DNA of 32,420 bases, taken from NCBI GenBank assembly GCA_026982695.1, contig JALSGS010000016.1, forward strand, positions 1-32,420, given 5' to 3'. The translations under genes were made by a program, and so were the position numbers. Source of the DNA: Saprospiraceae bacterium. Its GTDB lineage: Bacteria > Bacteroidota > Bacteroidia > Chitinophagales > Saprospiraceae. Each line of letters begins with the position of its first letter. Position 1 is the first letter of the stretch. A model generated the notes under the pieces. The model made no database searches, had not been told where the DNA came from, and saw only the letters and a list, made by a program, of their open reading frames with translations. This document shows, piece by piece, positions 26,846 through 32,420 of this stretch.

Positions 26846-26875
26846 ATTGGGACAACTACTATTGATGGGCACATG

Positions 26876-27616
26876 TTAAAGGCGCTTGTTGTTGATGATT
26901 TCCAACAACTCTTCTCGGTAGTTTTTGCCTACGGGCAAATGCTTGACTTGCCCTTTTTCAATGACTTCTACCATATTACCGACAATGGCTTGGATCTTGT
27001 CCAAATTGACAATGTAACTTCGGTGAATGCGCTTGAATCGATGCTTGGGAAGTTTGTCTTCTAGGCTTTTCATCGTTTGCAGCGTGATGATACGCCTTTT
27101 GTCCATTCGGATGATTACGTAATCCTTTAGCCCTTCGATGTACAAGACATCGTCGTAATTGACACGTACCAATTTTTTGTCAGCTTTGACGAAGATAAAA
27201 TCATCATGGGCTTCAAGCCCCATATCGGCATGTGGTCGCAGATTGTCTTCCGCATGGCGGAGTTTGAGCATTTCGCTGGCACGATTGACGGTCTTGAGAA
27301 AGCGCTCCATACTGATGGGCTTGAGTAGGTAGTCCAGTGCGTCGAGCTCAAAGCCTTCTAGGGCGTAGTTGGGATAGGCCGTGGTGAAGACTACCAGAGG
27401 GGGACGTATCAATGACTTGAGAAAGTCGATGCCTGTGAGCTGAGGCATTTGGATGTCGAGAAACATCAGGTCGACTTGCTGTTCAGTGAGTACCTTGTTT
27501 GCCTCTAGTGCATTGGTACAGCGGGCAATTAACTCTAATTCTGGCACCTGCTCAATATAAGTCTCGAGTACATCGAGTGCCAGTGGTTCGTCGTCAACGA
27601 TAATGGTTCGGATCAT
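26876..27616 (-). CDS. LytTR-family DNA-binding response regulator
   Basis: A 246-residue two-domain regulator. The receiver (1-120) has the acidic pair in IIVDDEP (Asp8, Asp9), the phospho-acceptor Asp54 in MFLDIQMP, Thr in VFTTAYP and Lys in LLKPIS. The C-terminal LytTR domain (about 140-246) has FIFVKADKKLVRVNYDDVLYIEGLKDYVII, typical of the beta-type DNA-binding fold, and FKRIHRSYIVNLDKI. The ATG at 27616 begins MIRTIIVDDEP; the extra upstream codons are not receiver-like. The sensor kinase gene ends 28 bp upstream, so the two form an operon. Confidence 0.94.
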   Translation of the reverse strand: MIRTIIVDDEPLALDVLETYIEQVPELELIARCTNALEANKVLTEQQVDLMFLDIQMPQLTGIDFLKSLIRPPLVVFTTAYPNYALEGFELDALDYLLKPISMERFLKTVNRASEMLKLRHAEDNLRPHADMGLEAHDDFIFVKADKKLVRVNYDDVLYIEGLKDYVIIRMDKRRIITLQTMKSLEDKLPKHRFKRIHRSYIVNLDKIQAIVGNMVEVIEKGQVKHLPVGKNYREELLEIINNKRL

Positions 27617-27644
27617 GGTGTTAAATGTTTTTTTAGTGTTCAAT

Positions 27645-28712
27645 TCAGTCCAGTTCGAGCTCAAGGCTGACAACCCAAGTATCGGGACGATCTTCTATAT
27701 TGAGTTGGTATTTGCGCGGGTAGAGTAGGTCCAGGCGTCTGCGTACATTAGCTAGGCCGATACCACCACTGGGTTTGTTACCTGTATTGGGAAGGCGATC
27801 GGCTTTGCTATTCTCGATATAGAATCGAACGCTTTTTCCTGAGACCTTTAGATCTATGTGAACAAAGCCAGTAGCTAACTGATTGTTAAGGCCGTGTTTG
27901 AATGCGTTTTCCAGAAAGGGAATAAATATGAGCGGTGCAATTTGTTGTTCTTTGATGCGTCCATGTATCTCGAAGCTAATAGTGCCTGTGTTGCCTTGTC
28001 GGAGGCGTTCTAAGGCCAGGTAATTTTGTATATAGTCCACTTCTTTTTGGAGGGGTACGCGTTTTTCGTTGCATTCGTAGAGCATGTAGCGCATCATTTC
28101 TGAGAGTTTGATGATAATCTCGGGTGCGCGTGGGTCTTTTTTGAGCGTGAGTGCATAGAGGTTGTTGAGCGTATTGAATAAAAAGTGGGGGTTGATTTGC
28201 GATTTGAGGAAGTTGAGCTCGCTTTGCATGGTTTTGGTCTGTAGCTCCTGTTGCTTGCGCAGTTGCTGTGCCCAGTCAGAGACGATGTTGAAAAGTGTGG
28301 AAACAGATGCTACTAAAAAAGTAGGGATAAAGTAGAGGTTCATTTCGCGCAGCAGCTGGGCCTGGATAGCGGGAAAATTGGCCCATTTGAAGTATAGTGC
28401 TATGGTCTTTAGCGGGGTGAATATAATGACCGATAGGATTAAAAGTGCTATATAAGTACCAAAGCGCTTTTTGCCCAAATAATTGGGAATGAGATAGTAA
28501 ATATTGAGGTAGACTACGGCTATGTAAATAGCTATGCTGACAAGATTATTAGTTAGTGAAAACCAAAAGTCGAAGTTGTTAGTACGTATTTCCACAAAGG
28601 TGAGCAGCAACAGTAGTAGTAACCAGATAAGGACATGCCCCAAAACGCGCCAACGCTTGGATACTACACCTGCCTGGGTAGGCAATATGGTGGTAATAAG
28701 ATGTGAGCGCAT
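27645..28712 (-). CDS. LytS/YehU-type sensor histidine kinase
   Basis: A 355-residue membrane kinase with four likely transmembrane helices (about residues 22-41, 54-74, 85-104, 126-145), a short coiled linker (147-165) and a His_kinase plus ATPase module. The phosphorylation motif is NPHFLFNTLNNL with His176, and the ATP-binding N-box is IFIPFLENAFKHG (262-274), followed by the G-box GGIGLANVRRRL (316-327). No extracytoplasmic sensor domain is present, so the signal may be sensed within the membrane. ATG 28712 is chosen since it puts the first helix near the start; the frame extends 74 codons further upstream without conserved character. It is paired with the LytTR regulator. Confidence 0.93.
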   Translation of the reverse strand: MRSHLITTILPTQAGVVSKRWRVLGHVLIWLLLLLLLTFVEIRTNNFDFWFSLTNNLVSIAIYIAVVYLNIYYLIPNYLGKKRFGTYIALLILSVIIFTPLKTIALYFKWANFPAIQAQLLREMNLYFIPTFLVASVSTLFNIVSDWAQQLRKQQELQTKTMQSELNFLKSQINPHFLFNTLNNLYALTLKKDPRAPEIIIKLSEMMRYMLYECNEKRVPLQKEVDYIQNYLALERLRQGNTGTISFEIHGRIKEQQIAPLIFIPFLENAFKHGLNNQLATGFVHIDLKVSGKSVRFYIENSKADRLPNTGNKPSGGIGLANVRRRLDLLYPRKYQLNIEDRPDTWVVSLELELD

Positions 28713-28736
28713 CGGATTAATTTTGGTCAGCCCAAA

Positions 28737-28765
28737 ATGAACGCAAACCCAAAGAAAGCGTTCAT
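28737..28765. repeat. 8-bp inverted repeat ATGAACGC / GCGTTCAT upstream of the sensor kinase
   Basis: The arms are perfect with a 13-bp spacer and lie 25 bp upstream of the kinase start. It could be an operator for autoregulation or a leader hairpin. LytTR regulators usually bind direct repeats, which argues against the paired regulator as the binder. Confidence 0.35.
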
Positions 28766-28891
28766 CTTGCACACGGCGAATTTTCTTCGACTGGTTAGAT
28801 GTAATGACCGACGATAGCGAAAGTTGGCAAGTAATGCCTGAAGGAGCGAATACATCTGTACACAAGGCGCGGTTATCAACTGGCCACTTCG

Positions 28892-28899
28892 TACCTTTG
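28892..28899 (+). promoter_or_regulatory. -7 element TACCTTTG of the pterin operon
   Basis: The octamer matches TAnnTTTG and ends 40 bp before the PTPS ATG. The -33 region is poor. Confidence 0.4.
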
Positions 28900-28939
28900 C
28901 GGCCGCTTGAGTCTGTGCTTTCAATTCTCAGCAATCGAT

Positions 28940-29362
28940 ATGGTATATCTGACGCGTAGAGAGCGATTTAATGCAGCACATAAGTTGTGGGTGCCTCACT
29001 GGAGCGAAGAAGAGAACTTTCGCGTCTTTGGGCGATGTGCCAACAAAAACTGGCATGGCCACAATTTTGAGTTGTTTGTAACGGTCAAAGGAGAACCTGA
29101 TCCCGTAACCGGCTTTATCATCAATGTCAAAGAGTTAGGGGCTATTATTCGCCGTGTGATTACTGATAAGGTTGATCACACCAATTTAAATCTCGATGTA
29201 GACTTTATTCCCAAAGACCTCCAACCGACAATTGAAAACTTGGTCGTGGTGTTTTGGAAAGAATTGGAGCCACATTTGCGCGCTCGAGGAGTACAGTTGC
29301 ATTGCGTCAGGTTGGTAGAAACTGAAAATATTTATGCGGAGTACTATGGCCCCAATGGTTGA
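28940..29362 (+). CDS. 6-pyruvoyl-tetrahydropterin synthase family protein
   Basis: A 140-residue T-fold enzyme of the PTPS/QueD family. Zinc ligands are His14, His39 and His41 (FNAAH and HGHNF), and the catalytic Cys33 stands in CANKNWHGH. The spacing C-x5-HGH is that of tetrahydrobiopterin-type PTPS, whereas QueD enzymes of queuosine synthesis usually have C-x3-HGH. The substrate of both is dihydroneopterin triphosphate, made by the next gene. GFIINVKELG, VDHTNLNL and the late ETENIYAEY are family typical. ATG at 28940 is chosen over TTG 28907. folE starts 27 bp after the stop. Confidence 0.88.
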   Translation: MVYLTRRERFNAAHKLWVPHWSEEENFRVFGRCANKNWHGHNFELFVTVKGEPDPVTGFIINVKELGAIIRRVITDKVDHTNLNLDVDFIPKDLQPTIENLVVVFWKELEPHLRARGVQLHCVRLVETENIYAEYYGPNG

Positions 29363-29389
29363 GGTGTCTTTGGATGTAAAAAAGAAATT

Positions 29390-29983
29390 ATGGCTCACTT
29401 TTCAGAAGACGGCTTGGATGTACAGTGTACTCGCCTGGCCAATATGTATCGAGATGTGTTGCGTGAAATTGGGGAAGACCCTTCACGTGAAGGCCTGTTG
29501 AAGACACCTGAGCGCGTGGCTAAAGCCTTGCAGTTTCTCACACAAGGCTATCAAATGGATGCGGCTGCTATCTTGCGCAGTGCGATGTTTGCCGAAGATT
29601 ATTCCGAAATGGTGATTGTCAAAGACATCGAGTTGTATAGCTTGTGCGAACACCACATGTTGCCCTTCTTCGGCAAAGCACATATCGCTTATATCCCTAA
29701 TGGATACATCGTTGGATTGAGCAAGTTGCCGCGTGTGGTAGATGTATTTGCGCGGCGCTTGCAGGTGCAAGAACGCCTTACGCATCAAATTTTGGAATGC
29801 ATTCAATCGACCCTCAAGCCACTGGGAGTAGCAGTGGTCATCGAAGCCCAGCACCTGTGCATGATGATGCGTGGTGTGGAAAAACAAAACTCTGTGACGA
29901 CGACTTCTGCTTTTACTGGAGCCTTTCAGAATGTTGAGACGCGCAGTGAGTTTTTAAATCTCATCAGTGCGCGTTTGCATTGA
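29390..29983 (+). CDS. folE: GTP cyclohydrolase I
   Basis: A 197-residue T-fold enzyme converting GTP to 7,8-dihydroneopterin triphosphate, the entry to folate and tetrahydropterins. It carries [15 protein letters not shown], zinc ligands Cys86 and His89 in [11 protein letters not shown] and Cys157 in HLCMMMRG, plus [20 protein letters not shown] and [11 protein letters not shown]. Full length for the type IA enzyme. With the PTPS-like gene 27 bp upstream it forms a two-step pathway pair, and the two are very likely co-transcribed. Confidence 0.97.
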   Translation: MAHFSEDGLDVQCTRLANMYRDVLREIGEDPSREGLLKTPERVAKALQFLTQGYQMDAAAILRSAMFAEDYSEMVIVKDIELYSLCEHHMLPFFGKAHIAYIPNGYIVGLSKLPRVVDVFARRLQVQERLTHQILECIQSTLKPLGVAVVIEAQHLCMMMRGVEKQNSVTTTSAFTGAFQNVETRSEFLNLISARLH

Positions 29984-30045
29984 GCAATTGACTTGAGGCA
30001 GAGACATTATCTTCTCTAAGCATTGGCAGCTAGTCTCCCGTGTGG

Positions 30046-30077
30046 ACTTGCCTTGTTATGATGAATTGAAGGCAAGT
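30046..30077. terminator. Weak hairpin between convergent folE and typA
   Basis: A perfect 9-bp inverted repeat (ACTTGCCTT / AAGGCAAGT) with a 14-base loop lies between the two convergent genes. Neither strand has an immediate T-run, so it is only a candidate bidirectional terminator. Confidence 0.35.
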
Positions 30078-30099
30078 ACTGGTCATTTCATTGTCTTTT

Positions 30100-31920
30100 T
30101 CAGCAAACAATGGCCTTGGCTGCATTTTTTGCGCGTTTGCGCTCGTGTTCTTTGAGGTGAATTTTGCGCAAGCGAATAGACTTTGGCGTCACTTCTACGT
30201 ACTCGTCCTCTTGGATGTATTCTAGCGCTTCTTCCAGAGAGAAGCGCAGTGGCGGGATCAACTTGAGCTTGGCATCAGAGCCTGCCGCTCGCATGTTGGT
30301 CAGCTTCTTGGTCTTGGTGAGGTTGACCACCATGTCGCCTGGGCGGCTGTTTTCGCCTACTACTTGGCCTTCGTAGATTTCTTCATTGGGCCCTACGAAA
30401 AACTTGCCTCGCTCCTGGAGGTTGGCAATGGAGTATGGGATGGCTTTACCCGTCTCCATACTGATAAGTGAGCCATTTTGCCTGCCGGGGATGTCGCCCT
30501 TATGTGGTTGAAACTCGATAAAGCGATGCGTCATGATGGCTTCTCCAGCGGTGGCAGTGAGCATTTGGCTGCGCAGACCTATGATACCGCGCGAGGGAAT
30601 TTCGAAAGTGAGCAAGACGCGACTGCCTTTGGGTTCCATCTGGTGCATCTGGCCTTTTCGGCGCGTCACCATATCGATGGCGGTGCCGGCATAGGCTTCG
30701 GGCAAGTCGATCTTGAGCTCCTCTATGGGTTCGTGTATTTTGCCGTCGATGCGTTTGAGGATGACCTGTGGTTGGCCAATTTGGAGCTCATAGCCTTCGC
30801 GCCGCATCGTTTCGATGAGTATGGCTAGGTGCAACACACCGCGCCCATAGACGCGGAAGGCATCGGCTGATTCTGTTTCTTCTACGCGTAGGGCCAAGTT
30901 GCGCTCAAGCTCGGCTTCGAGGCGTTCTTTGATATGACGAGAAGTGACGTACTTGCCTTCTTTGCCGAAAAATGGGCTGTCGTTGATGGTGAACAGCATA
31001 CTCATGGTGGGCTCGTCGATAGCGATAGGAGGCAATGCTTCGGGCGCTTCCACATCGGCAATGGTATCGCCAATTTCAAAGCCTTCGATACCAGCTACAG
31101 CACAAATATCGCCGGCCTGTACTTCATCGACTTGCTCTTTGCCCAAACCTTCGAAGACATACAGCGTGCGGATGCGGCTGCGCACGATGCCCGAGGCGTC
31201 GCGCTTGACTAGCGAAACGGCTTGGCCCGCTTTGAGTTGACCGCGATGTAAGCGACCAATGGCGATACGGCCAATGTAGTTGGAATATTCGAGCGAGGTA
31301 ATGAGTAGCTGTGGGGTGCCTTGGCTGACTTGTGGCGGAGGTACCTGCTCCAGGATAGTGTCGAGCAGGGGCTCGATACTGTTGGTGGGCGCTTGCCAGC
31401 TGTGGCTCATCCAGCCTTGCTTGGCTGAGCCATAGAGTGTGGGGAAGTCGAGCTGTTCCTCACTGGCATCGAGTTCGATCATCAGGTCGAATACGGCTTC
31501 GTGTACTTCGTCGGGTGTGCAGTTCTCCTTGTCCACTTTGTTGATGACAGCGATGGGTTTGAGGCCTAAGGCCAGTGCTTTTTGCAGTACAAAGCGCGTC
31601 TGTGGCATAGGCCCTTCAAAGGCATCGACCAACAGCAATACCCCATCGGCCATATTGAGTACGCGCTCTACCTCGCCGCCGAAATCGGAGTGCCCGGGCG
31701 TGTCGATGATGTTGATCTTTACGCCTTTCCAATGCATGGAGGCATTTTTTGCCAAAATGGTGATGCCTCGTTCACGCTCCAGATCGTTGTGATCCATGAT
31801 CAGTTCGCCTGGCTTCTGATGATCTTGAAAAAGACGGCCAGCATGGAGCATCTTGTCGACCAGTGTGGTCTTGCCGTGATCGACATGGGCGATAATCGCC
31901 ACGTTGCGGATTTGACGCAT
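30100..31920 (-). CDS. typA: Translational GTPase TypA/BipA
   Basis: A 606-residue ribosome-binding GTPase of the EF-G-like family, involved in 50S assembly and stress or cold response. The G domain has [15 protein letters not shown] (G1), RERGITI (G2), [16 protein letters not shown] (G3), NKVDKENC (G4) and a GSAKQGW G5 region. Domain II, the EF-G III/V-like domains and the TypA-specific C-terminal part ([19 protein letters not shown]) follow, at normal length. The ATG at 31920 begins [19 protein letters not shown] at 31938 would add six residues. Confidence 0.97.
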   Translation of the reverse strand: MRQIRNVAIIAHVDHGKTTLVDKMLHAGRLFQDHQKPGELIMDHNDLERERGITILAKNASMHWKGVKINIIDTPGHSDFGGEVERVLNMADGVLLLVDAFEGPMPQTRFVLQKALALGLKPIAVINKVDKENCTPDEVHEAVFDLMIELDASEEQLDFPTLYGSAKQGWMSHSWQAPTNSIEPLLDTILEQVPPPQVSQGTPQLLITSLEYSNYIGRIAIGRLHRGQLKAGQAVSLVKRDASGIVRSRIRTLYVFEGLGKEQVDEVQAGDICAVAGIEGFEIGDTIADVEAPEALPPIAIDEPTMSMLFTINDSPFFGKEGKYVTSRHIKERLEAELERNLALRVEETESADAFRVYGRGVLHLAILIETMRREGYELQIGQPQVILKRIDGKIHEPIEELKIDLPEAYAGTAIDMVTRRKGQMHQMEPKGSRVLLTFEIPSRGIIGLRSQMLTATAGEAIMTHRFIEFQPHKGDIPGRQNGSLISMETGKAIPYSIANLQERGKFFVGPNEEIYEGQVVGENSRPGDMVVNLTKTKKLTNMRAAGSDAKLKLIPPLRFSLEEALEYIQEDEYVEVTPKSIRLRKIHLKEHERKRAKNAAKAIVC

Positions 31921-31961
31921 AAAACTTTGTTTGCCCAAAGGGGAGGATTGTAAAATGGCTG

Positions 31962-31969
31962 CAAAGGTA
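31962..31969 (-). promoter_or_regulatory. -7 element TACCTTTG upstream of typA
   Basis: On the minus strand the octamer matches TAnnTTTG, 41 bp before the typA ATG. No clear -33 box is seen. Confidence 0.35.
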
Positions 31970-32036
31970 AGGAAAAAGTGGATAGAAAAGGGCTGTTGTC
32001 GAGTTATGTGTAACGTTTGGGTGTGTATTGTTGTTT

Positions 32037-32420
32037 ATGATCAACTTGAGATCCTACTGCTTTTGGGTTGCGCTCTTTTTGAGCTTGAAGCTACACGCTC
32101 AAGATCCTGCTTTTTCTCAGTTTTATGCCAATCGCCTGTATTTGAATCCAGCGTTTACAGGAATAGACAGGGGCATTGCTTTTTTCGCCAGTTCTCGGAT
32201 ACAATGGATCAAAGCCGACAATGGTTTTCGCACCATGGCGGCTACGCTCGAGCTTCAACAACCTTTTATCAAGAGTGGGTTTGGCTTATCAGTATGTGCG
32301 TTCGAGCGTGGGCATTAGTATACATCATCTGCCTTCGTTTTTTGGAAGTGAGGCAGCTGTCGAATCATTCCAACAATTGCCTACTGAAGTACCTGTGCAA
32401 ATTACACTGCATGCAAGTAC
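32037..32420 (+). pseudogene. PorP/SprF-like T9SS membrane protein, apparently frameshifted and cut by the window edge
   Basis: From ATG 32037 the frame encodes a signal peptide (RSYCFWVALFLSLKLHA) and then QDPAFSQFYANRLYLNPAFTG, the hallmark start of PorP/SprF-family proteins, which partner with T9SS adhesins. The frame ends at TAG 32316-32318 after only 93 residues (about 300 are usual). Immediately there the +1 frame, open to the window end, reads VGISIHHLPSFFG and then EVPVQITLHAS, which continues the family pattern. A one-base loss near 32305-32315, or a sequence error, explains this. Whether the rest of the gene is intact cannot be seen. Confidence 0.65.

Noticed and set aside
28713-28934. 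74-codon N-terminal extension of the sensor kinase
   Set aside because: It has no membrane or sensor character and overlaps the promoter of the pterin operon.
30478-31953. Several 90-120-codon plus-strand frames opposite typA
   Set aside because: They mirror the typA codons and show no independent motif.
1-32420. Excess of the palindrome AGTACT as a possible genome signature
   Set aside because: I noticed many copies by eye but made no proper count against composition; too weak to report.
1-32420. CRISPR arrays, tRNA or rRNA genes, insertion sequences
   Set aside because: No regularly spaced direct repeats, cloverleaf-like segments or transposase motifs were found on reading both strands.

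Overview
The window looks like a piece of chromosome from a member of the Bacteroidota, possibly the Saprospiraceae (the family is inference, the phylum is well supported). The evidence for the phylum is type IX secretion (T9SS) biology: a PorT-like barrel next to ubiE/menG, a PorP/SprF-like gene, a subtilase ending in a T9SS sorting domain, and an adhesin with SprB repeats. Other signs are a LytS/LytTR pair, BshC (bacillithiol), a BlaR1-like membrane protein, and several upstream regions carrying the Bacteroidota -7 motif TAnnTTTG. No tRNA, rRNA, CRISPR array or insertion sequence was seen.

Layout. 1-6292 (minus strand) holds the most unusual block: a DUF2490-type outer-membrane barrel, then a probable operon of a DUF1611/MobB-like P-loop protein, an ABC transporter with a heavily degenerate ATPase domain, an alpha/beta hydrolase overlapping it by 23 bp, and a large secreted adhesin that runs off the left edge. 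6720-8263 (plus) is an OmpA-type protein and a membrane-anchored coiled-coil/HhH protein, ended by a clear terminator. 8427-11915 (minus) is a 1162-residue T9SS-exported subtilase with its own terminator. A 609-bp gap follows. 12546-14422 (plus) is a tight trio: HMG-CoA lyase, EVE protein, ACP phosphodiesterase. 14426-15942 (minus) is porT-ubiE/menG. 16239-18259 (plus) is hemE and accD. 18256-19863 (minus) is bshC. 19939-23606 (plus) is glpK-selU-selD. 23590-28712 (minus) is a BlaR1-like pseudoenzyme, a fructosamine-kinase-family protein and a LytTR/LytS two-component pair. 28940-29983 (plus) is a pterin pair (PTPS-folE). 30100-31920 (minus) is typA. 32037 to the end is a PorP/SprF-like gene that appears frameshifted.

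How the genes work together. Most of the right two thirds is housekeeping metabolism: menaquinone, heme, fatty acid, bacillithiol, glycerol, tetrahydropterin and selenouridine-tRNA synthesis. The T9SS theme links the two edges and the centre: PorT belongs to the export machinery, the subtilase and the adhesin look like its cargo, and the PorP/SprF-like protein is the kind of partner used to put SprB-like adhesins on the surface. Several listed reading frames would extend upstream through TTG or GTG codons; starts here were moved to the ATG that fits the family, and in one case (HMG-CoA lyase) the promoter position supports the choice.
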